A DNA stretch of 64,000 bases from Aliarcobacter cryaerophilus (GTDB lineage Bacteria; Campylobacterota; Campylobacteria; Campylobacterales; Arcobacteraceae): assembly GCF_014352935.1 (NCBI RefSeq), contig NZ_CP060694.1, positions 248,001 through 312,000 of the forward strand, given 5' to 3'. The notes under the pieces were generated by a model. The model worked only from the letters and a program-made list of their open reading frames with translations, searched no databases and was not told where the DNA came from. Positions 39,099-48,097 of this stretch are shown here, one piece after another (position 1 is the first letter of the stretch; each line of letters opens with the position of its first letter). Position numbers and translations under genes: made by a program.

Positions 39099-40360
39099 AT
39101 GGAGAGTAGAAGTATTTATAAGCAGTTTTATATAAAGCTTATATTTGCAACTTCTCTTTTTCTTATTATTCTCTCTTTTATTTTTTTTGAATATACAAAA
39201 AACTCATTTTATGACAACATTCAAGACAATTTGCTCTTTCAAGCAAAACAGATAGAAAAAGGTTACATAAGTTTTGATAAGTTCCAAAATGTAATATCCT
39301 CTTCTCAAATTATTGAATTAATAGAAAATAATAAAAACACAACAAAACAGATAGAATTTTCAAAATTTTCAAAAGGTGATAAATCTTTTATTAGATTAGA
39401 GTTTTTAATGCATGATAATGCAATTTTACAAATTACAAAAGATATAAGTTTGGAAAAAGATATTCTTTATTTAATAATATTTAAAAACTTTTTGCACTTG
39501 CAATTCCTGGTTTTATTTTTATGTTAATTTATGCATTAATAGTTGCAAAATCACTTTTAAAACCAATAGTTCAAATAAATAAAAAACTATCAAATATGGA
39601 TGAAAATTCACTATCTCAAATTGATAAAAAAGATTTACCAGAAGAGTTTTTAACTTTGGCAAACTCTATAAACTCGCTTACAAATAGAATAGGGACTTAT
39701 TTAAAGTTTAAAAAAGAGCTTTTTATTGGAATAGCTCATGAGCTTAAAACGCCACTTGCTGTTATGAAGTTAAAAAATGAGTTAATGTTAAAAAAAACAA
39801 GAGAAATTTCTCAATATGAAGATGCGATTAGGCTTACAATTAAAGAGATAGATGGTATGAATGTTATGATTAGCTCTATTTTAGATATTGGAAGAACAGA
39901 GGGGGCACAATTTGAGCAAGCAAAAAATATTGATTTAGTTGAGTTTATAAAATATAAAACAAATGATTACAATATGCTTGCAGCTAAAAAAAGTATTACA
40001 ATAAAATTTAGTTCAAATGTATCTAGTTTACAAATGATGATTCAAGAGACTCTTTTTAATCAGATTTTACAAAATTTTGTACAAAATGCCATAAAATTTA
40101 CTCCAAATGGTAAAACAATAAAAATTAAGCTAAAAAAAATAGATGATAAAGTTACACTAAATGTAATTGATGAAGGTATTGGTATAGATGAAAATATAGA
40201 TGTTTTTGCTCCATTTAAAAAAGTTGGAAAAGAAAATGGTGTAGGTTTGGGATTGTATTTAGCAAAAATTGCAAGTGATGCACTAAATGCTAAAATTTCT
40301 ATAAAAAATAGAGAAGATGGTAAAAATGGTGCTATTGCAAAACTTGAATTAAATTTGTAA
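39099..40360 (+). pseudogene. sensor histidine kinase, interrupted by a -1 frameshift
   Basis: Two overlapping frames together make one histidine kinase of about 420 residues. The first (39099-39527) has membrane helix 1 (about 13-29) and the periplasmic part, then ends after a few wrong-frame residues. The second (open from 39494; first ATG 39521) completes helix 2 and carries the linker, the H-box AHELKTPLAV, the N-box QNFVQNAIKF, DEGIGID and GVGLGLYLA. Adding one T to the TTTTT run at 39489-39493 restores KNFFALAIPGF and a continuous protein. It is paired with the response regulator upstream. It could be a real mutation or a homopolymer error in the assembly. Confidence 0.85.
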
Positions 40361-40421
40361 TATTTAATTTTAATATATAATCTATTTAATATTATAAAAA
40401 TATATAAAAGTAGGAAAAATT

Positions 40422-41423
40422 ATGGCAAATTGTAAATTTGGTTTAAATGACCATAAGCCTTTCATATCAAAAAAATCAGTTCATCACCATCATCATCATC
40501 ATGATAAAAGTAATCATAATTTTATAGAAAAAGAGCAATATATTCATTCTCATGACCATGAAGATCATGTACATAATCATCACGAACATAGAGGAACAGA
40601 TAAAAAAGTTTTAAAGTGGGCTTTAAGTATAACTTTAATAACTATGTTTTTAGAGTTTTTTTATGGATTTTTATCAAATTCGTTAGCTTTGATTTCAGAT
40701 GCAATTCATATGTTTACTCACTCTTTTGCTTTGATTGTTTCACTTCTTGCAATCATAATTGCAAGTAAAACAGCACCAATTTCTAAAACATTTGGTTATT
40801 ATAGAGCTGAGGTATTAGCTGCATTTATAAATGGAATTACTATCGTATTATCAATTATTTGGATTATTTATGAAGCTATTGAAAGATTTTTAAATCCACA
40901 AATTATTGACATAAAAACAGCAATGATAGTTGCAATTATTGGTCTTTTTGTAAATATTATCACTGGTGTTATTTTGATGCAAGGTGATAAAGATAATATA
41001 AATCTAAAATCAGCATTTATTCATATGTTAAGTGATGCCTTATCTTCAGTTGCAATTATCATAGGTTATATAGTTATCTATTTTACTTCATGGTATTTTG
41101 TAGATATTATTTTAGCTCTTATAGTCTCTCTTGTAATTTTAAAATGGGCAATTGATATTTTGAAAAATTCAACAAATACTTTACTTGAAAGCTCTCCTGT
41201 TGATGTAAAAGAAGTTCAAGAGTATATTGAAAAAAATGAAAAAGTTTTGGAATTACATGATATACACATTTGGGAGATTACCCAAGATATGTATAATATG
41301 ACTGCTCATATAAAAATAGATAAAAAAGATTTAGAAAATTATGAAGAGATTTTACATCAAATAAATCATAATTTAAAAGAAAAATTTAAAATAGTTCATA
41401 CAACTTTTCAGTTTGAGTGGTAA
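40422..41423 (+). CDS. cation diffusion facilitator family metal exporter, His-rich
   Basis: A 333-residue CDF transporter (CzcD/ZitB group), expected to export zinc or a similar divalent metal by proton exchange. The N-terminal 60 residues are histidine-rich (seven in a row at 21-27, more at 42-56) and probably bind or sense metal. Six membrane helices follow, then a cytoplasmic domain with HDIHIWEI. The TM5 site is normal HxxxD (H201, D205), but the TM2 site is HxxxH (H96, H100) where most zinc exporters have HxxxD. The metal may therefore differ. It is a single gene. Confidence 0.9.
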   Translation: MANCKFGLNDHKPFISKKSVHHHHHHHDKSNHNFIEKEQYIHSHDHEDHVHNHHEHRGTDKKVLKWALSITLITMFLEFFYGFLSNSLALISDAIHMFTHSFALIVSLLAIIIASKTAPISKTFGYYRAEVLAAFINGITIVLSIIWIIYEAIERFLNPQIIDIKTAMIVAIIGLFVNIITGVILMQGDKDNINLKSAFIHMLSDALSSVAIIIGYIVIYFTSWYFVDIILALIVSLVILKWAIDILKNSTNTLLESSPVDVKEVQEYIEKNEKVLELHDIHIWEITQDMYNMTAHIKIDKKDLENYEEILHQINHNLKEKFKIVHTTFQFEW

Positions 41424-41537
41424 GTTTTTATAAATAATCTCTTGTATAAATTTATTCCATTATGCATATCTCTTTTTTTGCCATATGTTTTATCGTAGCA
41501 ACTGCAACCAAAATTACAATTAAAGTTGTAATCATTG

Positions 41538-42425
41538 CTAGAGTATAAGATAAAAACATATAAAAATCTTTTTTGTTAATTCATACATTAAAATAGAACT
41601 TAAAGTTACAGCTGCTAAAGGAAAAGTAAAAGCCCACCATGAGATAAAAAATTTTATTTTTACAAAATTTTTATACATAAATGCAACTAAAATAGTAAAA
41701 AATAGAGCTAAACTAAATAAAATTTGGGCAAAAAAATCTAAATTTCCAGTTAATTTTATATATGAGATAAATCCTATTGCAGGAGGTGCTATTAAAATAA
41801 ACATTGTTGGCATAAATTTAGCAGCAAATGGATTATGAAAAATTATTCTATTTAAAATTATTGAAAATAATATTATCCAAAAAAACATACCAATTGAAAA
41901 ATAAAAGATTAAAATAGCATTATCTACAAAACCAACTCCAGTAATAGGAACTATTAAATTTCCAACAATAGGAATAAACCAAGCTGGATTAGAATGAACT
42001 ATTTCTAAATTATTATTTATCCAAAATCGAATAGTATAATATGTGAAAAATATATGTAAAATTGCCCCAAAATAAAAAAAACTTAATGAAATATCTAAAC
42101 TGTATTCTCTAAATGCAGCTGATAAAATTAATATTGATATTGAACTTGCTGCAAAAAAATTAATTCTTATAGGATGATTTAACTCTTTTACAACTTCTTC
42201 TTTATATTTTATAATTTTTAAAAAATATGTAAAAAGAGTTATAAAAAATAAAGCTGTAGTAATAATCAAAAAAGTTGTAGCAAAAATAGTAGAAAATGAG
42301 AAAACATGATTTAACCTTTCAAAAACTAAAGTTAAACCACCAAGTCCCATAACTGTTGCAAACATCATAACTGGAAAAAACTGCAATCTATTTGAAGGTA
42401 TTGCTTTTATAATCTCTTCATTCAT
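41538..42425 (-). CDS. TDT/SLAC1 family membrane transporter, C-terminus frameshifted
   Basis: This is a TehA/SLAC1-type protein (tellurite-resistance/dicarboxylate transporter family), a predicted anion channel or transporter with about ten helices. The open frame gives 295 residues and ends in KKIFICFYLIL. If the six-T run at 41569-41574 (six A on the coding strand) had one more base, the frame would continue as KKDFYMFLSYTLAMITTL, a typical last helix, through to a stop at 41452-41454. The real gene is therefore probably 41452-42425 with a one-base deletion. Substrate unknown. It diverges from the next membrane gene. Confidence 0.8.
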   Translation of the reverse strand: MNEEIIKAIPSNRLQFFPVMMFATVMGLGGLTLVFERLNHVFSFSTIFATTFLIITTALFFITLFTYFLKIIKYKEEVVKELNHPIRINFFAASSISILILSAAFREYSLDISLSFFYFGAILHIFFTYYTIRFWINNNLEIVHSNPAWFIPIVGNLIVPITGVGFVDNAILIFYFSIGMFFWIILFSIILNRIIFHNPFAAKFMPTMFILIAPPAIGFISYIKLTGNLDFFAQILFSLALFFTILVAFMYKNFVKIKFFISWWAFTFPLAAVTLSSILMYELTKKIFICFYLIL

Positions 42426-42575
42426 ATTTAAATCCTATTTTATTTATTTGAGCTTATATTATAATTTGAAATAATCATACTATTATAAAAATAAATTATT
42501 TATTAATTGAACATATATATTTATTTTTACCCTTTTATTATAATTTTAAATTATACTACTTTCATAAGATTTTAA

Positions 42576-42581
42576 TATAAT
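42576..42581 (+). promoter_or_regulatory. -10 element for the membrane protein/DsrE pair
   Basis: TATAAT lies 47 bases before the chosen start at 42623. The upstream 100 bases are very AT-rich with T-runs, as in Campylobacterota promoters. Confidence 0.5.
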
Positions 42582-42622
42582 ATTGCATACAATCTACAAA
42601 ATTTTTTATGAAAGGATTTTAT

Positions 42623-43783
42623 ATGAAATTAAGAGAGAAATTTTCCCCTACTTGCTTTTTGAGTGCTTTGGGTGCTGGAGGACTTAGTGTATCATTTTTT
42701 ATGTACCTAATGTTTTTAGTTCCACATCCAACAACTCCAATGGCAACTTTTGAATATATTATGGAAGCTTTAGAAAAAGGTGATTATATAAGCTTTATAT
42801 CTTCATTTGCTCTTGTGTTTATAATTGCATTTGCAATTCTTCACTTTAAACTTCTTTATTGGAATACAAAACAATATCTACTATATAAAAAAAGTGATGC
42901 TTACAAGGCTTTGATTAAATCAAATGGTCAAATTAGTATTATGGCACTGCCATTAACATATACAATGAGTATAAATGTTGGTTTTGTATTAGGTGCTGTT
43001 TTTGTACCAAATTTATGGAGTTTTGTTGAGTATCTGTTTCCATTTGCACTTATTGGATTTGCTATTAATGGATATTTTGCTCTAAAAATATTTTTTGACT
43101 ATTTTTCAAGATTGATTATTAATGGTGATTTTGATTTTACAAAAAATAACAACCTAACACAAATGATATCTATTTTTGCACTTTCAATGGTAGCAGTTGG
43201 ATTTGCAGCACCTGGTGCTATGAGTTCAAATATTGCTGTAAATGCAGTTGGAATATTTGGAGCAATACTTTTCTCTTCACTTGCAATTATGTTGATATTT
43301 ATAAAAATAATCTTAGGTTTTAAAAATATGTTTGAACATGGTGTTACAGTTGAAACAGCTCCATCTTTATGGATTATGATTCCAATCTTAACACTTCTTG
43401 GAATTACATTTATAAGATTAAATTTTGGACTTGAACACAATTTAAATGCAATAAGCGATAAATCATCACTATTTGTTTTAACTTCAACAATCCTATCTTT
43501 ACAAATAGTATTTGGGATTTTAGGTTTGGTTATTATGAAAAAGCTTGGGTATTTTGAAAAGTTTATAAAATCAAATGAAAAATCTGCACTATCTTTTGCA
43601 CTAATTTGTCCAGGTGTTGCATTTTTTGTATTTGGAATGTTTTTTATAAACTTAGGTCTTACATACAATGAGATTATTACAAAGTATTCAGTTGTTTACT
43701 ATTTACTTATGGTTCCATTTATATATGTTCAAATAAAAACTATAGTTCTATTTTTTAGACTATACAAAAAATTCTCATTTTAA
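42623..43783 (+). CDS. multi-pass membrane protein, TsoY-like
   Basis: A 386-residue protein with about ten hydrophobic segments. I start at 42623 because AAAGGA lies 6 bases before it; an in-frame ATG at 42608 has no ribosome-binding site. It distantly resembles the TDT fold and, from memory, the group NCBI names TsoY family (seleno)protein; that name should be checked. The frame has no internal TGA, so no selenocysteine here; a cysteine occurs in LICPGVAFF near the C-terminus. A DsrE-like exported protein follows after 15 bases, suggesting a joint sulfur-related role, which is inference. Confidence 0.65.
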   Translation: MKLREKFSPTCFLSALGAGGLSVSFFMYLMFLVPHPTTPMATFEYIMEALEKGDYISFISSFALVFIIAFAILHFKLLYWNTKQYLLYKKSDAYKALIKSNGQISIMALPLTYTMSINVGFVLGAVFVPNLWSFVEYLFPFALIGFAINGYFALKIFFDYFSRLIINGDFDFTKNNNLTQMISIFALSMVAVGFAAPGAMSSNIAVNAVGIFGAILFSSLAIMLIFIKIILGFKNMFEHGVTVETAPSLWIMIPILTLLGITFIRLNFGLEHNLNAISDKSSLFVLTSTILSLQIVFGILGLVIMKKLGYFEKFIKSNEKSALSFALICPGVAFFVFGMFFINLGLTYNEIITKYSVVYYLLMVPFIYVQIKTIVLFFRLYKKFSF

Positions 43784-43798
43784 AATAAAGGAAAAAAT

Positions 43799-44227
43799 AT
43801 GAAAAAATTTTTATTAAGTTTAAGTGCTTTTACACTTATTTCAACAACTGTTGTTGCTAGTGAAAATATGGCAAAAGGTTTAAATGTAATGCTTACATCA
43901 GAAGATGCTCAAACTCAGATGATGGGTATGGTTTTAGCAACTATGAGTTTGAAAAAAGGTAAAGAGGTAAATATGGTTTTATGTTCAAGTGCTGGAAATC
44001 TTGCTTTAAAAGATAGCGAAAGCCCAAAACTAAAACCTCAAAATAAATCTCCTAAAATGATGCTTGAAGATTTAATCAAAAATGGTGCAAAAGTTGAAGT
44101 TTGTCCACTATTTTTACCAAATGCTGAAAAAACAGAAGCTGATTTAATACAAAATGTTACTGTTGCTAAGCCACCTGTTGTTGCTGATAGACTTTTAGAC
44201 AAAGATTATCAAAATTTAAGTTATTAA
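43799..44227 (+). CDS. exported DsrE-like protein
   Basis: A 142-residue protein with a signal peptide (MKKFLLSLSAFTLISTTVVAS) and a DsrE/DsrF-type fold: VMLTSEDAQTQMMGMVLATMSLKKGKEVNMVLC, then MLEDLIKNGAKVEVCPLFLPN. Two cysteines, C62 and C102, are placed like the sulfur-carrying residues of this superfamily, which move sulfane sulfur or act in small-molecule redox. Being exported is less usual than the cytoplasmic DsrEFH/TusBCD forms. It is the second gene after the multi-pass membrane protein. Confidence 0.75.
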   Translation: MKKFLLSLSAFTLISTTVVASENMAKGLNVMLTSEDAQTQMMGMVLATMSLKKGKEVNMVLCSSAGNLALKDSESPKLKPQNKSPKMMLEDLIKNGAKVEVCPLFLPNAEKTEADLIQNVTVAKPPVVADRLLDKDYQNLSY

Positions 44228-44231
44228 AAAC

Positions 44232-44257
44232 CATAAAGAGATTTCATTCTCTTTATG
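44232..44257 (+). terminator. hairpin after the DsrE-like gene
   Basis: A 10-bp stem (CATAAAGAGA with TCTCTTTATG) with a 6-base loop starts 5 bases after the stop. There is no T-tract, so it may be a weak terminator or an mRNA-stabilising end. Confidence 0.45.
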
Positions 44258-44459
44258 ATACTAAGTTTATAAAATCTTTTATCTATTTTTAACTTTAAAA
44301 CTCATATTTTAAAGCAAATCTATAATCTCTTCTCATTTCATATCTTTTAATAAAATTTTAAGCTACAACTTAGTTGCATCTTAATTAAATAATTATATTT
44401 CAGTTTATATGGTATCTTTTTTAGATATAATTGCCCAAAAATTACAAAAAAGAGTTGAT

Positions 44460-45701
44460 ATGATTGATATAAAACTATTGCAAAATGATTTTGAGAAAAC
44501 TAGTATTTCTTTACAAAAAAAAGGTGTCTCAATTGAAGTTTTAGAAAACCTACAAACTTTAGCACAAAATACAAAACAAAAAAGACAAATTATGGAAGAG
44601 GTAACAGCTGAGCAAAATATTCTTTCAAAAGAGTTTCCTAGATATAAAAAAGAGAATCTTGATGTTGCAGATTTACAACAAAAAATCAATAATTTAAAAA
44701 ATAGAAAACAAGAGTTAGAAGATGAGGTTAGAGTTTTAGAGGAAGAGCTATCTTCGATTGTATTAGGAATTCCAAATCTTCCAGATGAAAATGTACCATT
44801 TGGAGCAGATGAAGATGAAAATGTAGTTTTAGAAGTTATTGGAACTAAGCCAACTTTTGATTTTAAACCAAAAGAGCATTGGGAATTAGAGTGTGATTGG
44901 TTAGATTTTCAAAGAGGTGTAAAACTTGCAAAATCAAGATTTACAGCACTTAAAGGTGATGGAGCAAGATTAGAGAGAGCTTTGATAAACTATATGCTAG
45001 ATTTTAATAGAGCAAGAGGATTTAATGAGTGGTATGTACCTTTTATGGCAAATTCAAACTCTCTTTTAGGAACAGGACAGCTTCCAAAATTTGAAGATGA
45101 TTTGTTTAAAATAGAAGGAGAAGATCTATATCTTATTCCAACAGCTGAAGTTAGTCTTACAAATTTATATAATGATGAGATTTTAGATAAAAATGAATTA
45201 CCTCTTTTGCTTACATCATATACTCCATGTTTTAGAAAAGAGGCTGGAAGTGCAGGACGTGATACAAGAGGGCTTATAAGACAACACCAATTTGATAAAG
45301 TTGAAATGGTAGCAATTACTTCACAAGAGCAATCAGATGAGATATTTTTTAAAATGGTTAATTGTGCTAGTGATTTATTAACTTCATTAGGACTTTGCCA
45401 TCAAAAAGTACAACTTTGTACTGGAGATTTAGGATTTGGAGCAGCTGTTACAATAGATTTAGAAGTTTGGCTTCCTGGTCAAAATAGATTTAGAGAGATA
45501 TCTTCAATCTCAAATACAAGAGATTTTCAAGCAAGAAGAGCAAAAATAAGATATAAAGATGACAAGAAAAATATATTTGCACACACTTTAAATGGTTCAA
45601 GTCTAGCAGTTGGAAGAACCCTTTTGGCAATTATGGAGAACTATCAAGAAGCCAATGGAACTATTAAAATTCCTGAAGTTTTAAAACCATACTTAAAATA
45701 G
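44460..45701 (+). CDS. serS: seryl-tRNA synthetase
   Basis: SerS charges tRNA-Ser (and tRNA-Sec where present). I start at the ATG at 44460 because it gives the family's [11 protein letters not shown]; the frame opens 51 bases earlier. The 413 residues show the N-terminal antiparallel coiled coil that grips the tRNA long arm (about 30-105), motif 2 ([26 protein letters not shown]) and motif 3 ([15 protein letters not shown]). Several hundred AT-rich bases follow before the next gene, with two terminator hairpins. Confidence 0.96.
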   Translation: MIDIKLLQNDFEKTSISLQKKGVSIEVLENLQTLAQNTKQKRQIMEEVTAEQNILSKEFPRYKKENLDVADLQQKINNLKNRKQELEDEVRVLEEELSSIVLGIPNLPDENVPFGADEDENVVLEVIGTKPTFDFKPKEHWELECDWLDFQRGVKLAKSRFTALKGDGARLERALINYMLDFNRARGFNEWYVPFMANSNSLLGTGQLPKFEDDLFKIEGEDLYLIPTAEVSLTNLYNDEILDKNELPLLLTSYTPCFRKEAGSAGRDTRGLIRQHQFDKVEMVAITSQEQSDEIFFKMVNCASDLLTSLGLCHQKVQLCTGDLGFGAAVTIDLEVWLPGQNRFREISSISNTRDFQARRAKIRYKDDKKNIFAHTLNGSSLAVGRTLLAIMENYQEANGTIKIPEVLKPYLK

Positions 45702-45726
45702 ATAAAATTCTAAAATTTGAGATAAA

Positions 45727-45752
45727 AAAAGGTGGAGGGGAAACCACCTTTT
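45727..45752. terminator. terminator hairpin 1 downstream of serS
   Basis: AAAAGGTGG pairs with CCACCTTTT around an 8-base loop. On + it ends TTTTAATT, and on - it ends in seven T, so it can stop both serS and leftward transcripts. Confidence 0.85.
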
Positions 45753-45770
45753 AATTATTAAGGGAGAAAA

Positions 45771-45794
45771 AAAGGGGTTGAGAGAAACCCCTTT
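45771..45794 (-). terminator. terminator hairpin 2, mainly for leftward transcripts
   Basis: AAAGGGGTT pairs with AACCCCTTT around a 6-base loop. On the minus strand it is followed by seven T; on + the tail is only CTTTGATA. It lies 218 bases beyond the stop of the 46012-46386 gene. Confidence 0.8.
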
Positions 45795-46011
45795 GATATT
45801 AAGTTTTAAATAATAAAATAAAATCTTTTCATAAACTTAATATTTTACAGAACGACCTTTGAAAGAGATTTTATCCAAAATTGCTACATTTTAACTAAGG
45901 AGAGATAAGTCGTAGATAAAACCTCTTGATCAATGAAATTTTACAATTTATAAACTTAAAGTTTGCTATTTTAATGCTACGTTTGTAATAAAAATATTAA
46001 TTTGGTAAAAT
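45795..46011 (-). ncRNA. possible structured small RNA or long 3' UTR
   Basis: This gene-free stretch ends at a strong leftward terminator. On the minus strand AGAGGTTTTATC can pair with GATAAAATCTCT as a 12-bp stem with one G-U pair, closing a 38-base loop; the + strand has an A-C mismatch there, so the minus strand is the likelier RNA. ACGAC in the loop can also pair with GTCGT just outside the stem (pseudoknot or switch). TATAAA upstream could be a -10. No open frame longer than a few codons. It could equally be a 3' UTR. Confidence 0.3.
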
Positions 46012-46386
46012 TTATTTTACAAAAACCTTTGTGTCATATAGTTTTCCATCTATAAAAACTTCAAAATACCCTTTTTGTACATCTAAATGTTTAAAAGTTA
46101 GTTCATATCCAAATATCTTTTTTGTTAAATTGTTGTAAAGAGTCTCTGTATGTATTAATTTTCCATTTGAGTTATTTATTTTTGTTGTTACATTTACATT
46201 TTTATTGTAATTTCCTATTATGGCAACTTTGAAGAAAACTTCACCTCTATATTGAAAATCTGTTTTTATTTTATGTTGCACATTTTCAACTCTATTTTTA
46301 TCATAAACTGCTACTAAAAATGCTTTTTGTATATCGCTTGAATTTAAAAAAGTAAAACTAAAGAAAATAAATAATAATTTTTTCAT
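46012..46386 (-). CDS. small exported protein of unknown function
   Basis: A 124-residue protein starting at the ATG at 46386, with a signal peptide (MKKLLFIFFSFTFLNSSD). The mature part (VEVFF-type beta strands, FFKVAIIGNYNKNVNV, YFEVFIDGKLYD) looks all-beta, perhaps immunoglobulin-like; I recognise no family. Its ATG overlaps the stop of the upstream PAS-GGDEF-EAL gene by 4 bases (ATGA), so its production is tied to that signalling protein. That suggests a surface or envelope output, but nothing in the sequence proves it. Confidence 0.65.
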   Translation of the reverse strand: MKKLLFIFFSFTFLNSSDIQKAFLVAVYDKNRVENVQHKIKTDFQYRGEVFFKVAIIGNYNKNVNVTTKINNSNGKLIHTETLYNNLTKKIFGYELTFKHLDVQKGYFEVFIDGKLYDTKVFVK

Positions 46387-48008
46387 ACCAAAGTTTCTGG
46401 TTTTCCTATATGATAACCTTGTGCACAACTAATTCCTATCTCTTTTATTGTTTGTAATATCTTTTCATCACTTACAAATTCAGCAACTGTTTTAATTCCA
46501 ATTCTTCTTGCAAAACTAACTATTGTTTCAACAATTAATCTATGTTTATCATCTGTAACTATATTTTTTATTAAAGAACCATCAATTTTAATATAATCAA
46601 CATCTAATCTTAAAAGATGTTCAAAATTTGAATATCCCGTTCCAAAATCATCTATAGCGATTCTTGCACCCAAAGATTTTATCTGATTGATAAAAGAGAT
46701 AACTTCTTGATAGTTTTCTATACCTTCTGACTCTAAAATCTCAAAAGTTACTCTTCTTGAAGTGTTTGTCTCTTTTATAGTTTTTAATATAAAATCAACA
46801 GTTTCTAAATCTTTTATATCATCAACGCTTAAATTTATAGAGAAGTTTTCATCTCTATTTTGGAATGTTTTACAAGCTTGGGTTACAACTATTTTTGTGA
46901 TACTTGAGTATAGTTTTATTTTTTTAGAAAAATCTAGAAATTTATATGGAGCAAGAGAGTTCCCTTTGTTATCTATAAGTCTTACTAAACTCTCATAAGA
47001 GTAAATTTCACTATTTTCTATATTTAAAAGAGGTTGATAATGACAAATAATTCTATTTCCTAAAATTGCCTCTTTTATCTGAGTTGCAAGTTCAATATTC
47101 TCTTTATATCTCTCTTCTATATTTTTACTCTCTTCGTAAATACAGATATGATTATTTGAAGTTTTTGCATTATTTACCGCAATATCAACTTTTGTTAAAA
47201 GTTTTTCATCACTTTTTGCAATACCAATAGAAAATGTAATTAAAATTGTTTTATCATCAATATAAAAAGGTTCACTATCTAATAAATCTATAATTTTAAT
47301 TGCTTCATTTTGTAACTCTTCTTCTGATTTTTCATCAAAAAATAAAATAGCAAATTCATCACCATCTATTCTATATGCTGTGTATCCATATTTTATAAAT
47401 CTTAAAGCTATATCTTGTAATATTTTATCGGCATTATTTGTACCAAAGAAGTCATTTACCTCTTTAAAATCATCAATATTAAAAACAATAGAAGATTTAG
47501 CTTTTTTATTTTCAATATCTAAAATAATTTTTTGTCTATTTGGAAGAGATGTTAGTTGGTCAAAATACATAAGATATTCATTTCTCTCTTTTAAAAGAAT
47601 CTGTTCTGTAATATCTCTTGCAGTTCCTATTACACCAATTAAATTTTTATTTTCATCAAAAAATGGAGCTTTATCAACTTCAAGATATGTCATTTTCCCT
47701 TGAATATTTCCATTTTCTAAAAATCTTAATGGTCTCATATATTTTATAGTTTCTAAATCAGTATTAGCACATAACTCTCCAAATGTATGCCAATTTTTAT
47801 TATCTTTATTTTTTTCTCTTTCTCTTAAAGCGAAAAAGATATCAGTTTTTCCAATAACTTCATCAGGAGTTGCAATTAGTAAGCCATTACAAATAGCATT
47901 ATTTGCATATAAATAACGACCATTTAAATCTTTTATCCATAACATATCAGGAGAGTGTTTAGAAATTAAGCTAAGAAGAGTATCCGAGTTTATAGTGTTT
48001 TTTTTCAT
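46383..48008 (-). CDS. PAS-GGDEF-EAL cyclic-di-GMP signalling protein
   Basis: A 541-residue cytoplasmic protein with no membrane helices. Residues about 10-135 are a PAS domain (MLWIKDLNGRYLYANNAIC ... IGVIGTARDITEQ). A GGDEF domain follows, with the signature changed to DGDEF (215-219). The EAL domain begins about 308; its signature is ESL (339-341) and it keeps DDFGTGYSNFEHL and the C-terminal QGYHIGKP. The glutamate and the loop-6 aspartates are kept, so phosphodiesterase activity is likely; the DGDEF half is less certain. A clear TATAAT lies upstream. It is just downstream of nap but has its own promoter. Confidence 0.9.
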   Translation of the reverse strand: MKKNTINSDTLLSLISKHSPDMLWIKDLNGRYLYANNAICNGLLIATPDEVIGKTDIFFALREREKNKDNKNWHTFGELCANTDLETIKYMRPLRFLENGNIQGKMTYLEVDKAPFFDENKNLIGVIGTARDITEQILLKERNEYLMYFDQLTSLPNRQKIILDIENKKAKSSIVFNIDDFKEVNDFFGTNNADKILQDIALRFIKYGYTAYRIDGDEFAILFFDEKSEEELQNEAIKIIDLLDSEPFYIDDKTILITFSIGIAKSDEKLLTKVDIAVNNAKTSNNHICIYEESKNIEERYKENIELATQIKEAILGNRIICHYQPLLNIENSEIYSYESLVRLIDNKGNSLAPYKFLDFSKKIKLYSSITKIVVTQACKTFQNRDENFSINLSVDDIKDLETVDFILKTIKETNTSRRVTFEILESEGIENYQEVISFINQIKSLGARIAIDDFGTGYSNFEHLLRLDVDYIKIDGSLIKNIVTDDKHRLIVETIVSFARRIGIKTVAEFVSDEKILQTIKEIGISCAQGYHIGKPETLV

Positions 48009-48034
48009 AATCCCTCAAATTGAATAGTTGAAGG

Positions 48035-48040
48035 ATTATA
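48035..48040 (-). promoter_or_regulatory. -10 element of the PAS-GGDEF-EAL gene
   Basis: On the minus strand TATAAT is 26 bases before the ATG at 48008, followed by GAGGG as the ribosome-binding site. A small AAGTTATT/AATAACTT hairpin (48045-48063) lies just upstream and may end the nap transcript. Confidence 0.6.
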
Positions 48041-48097
48041 TCTTAAGTTATTAAAAATAACTTTAAGGAATATTTAATAATTATTTTCTTTTAAGTA

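Noticed and set aside
43099-43668. 189-codon open frame on the minus strand
   Set aside because: It is antisense to the multi-pass membrane protein gene; the hydrophobic sense strand explains its composition.
42623-43783. Selenocysteine in the TsoY-like protein
   Set aside because: The reading frame has no internal TGA, and I see no hairpin that could serve as an insertion element.
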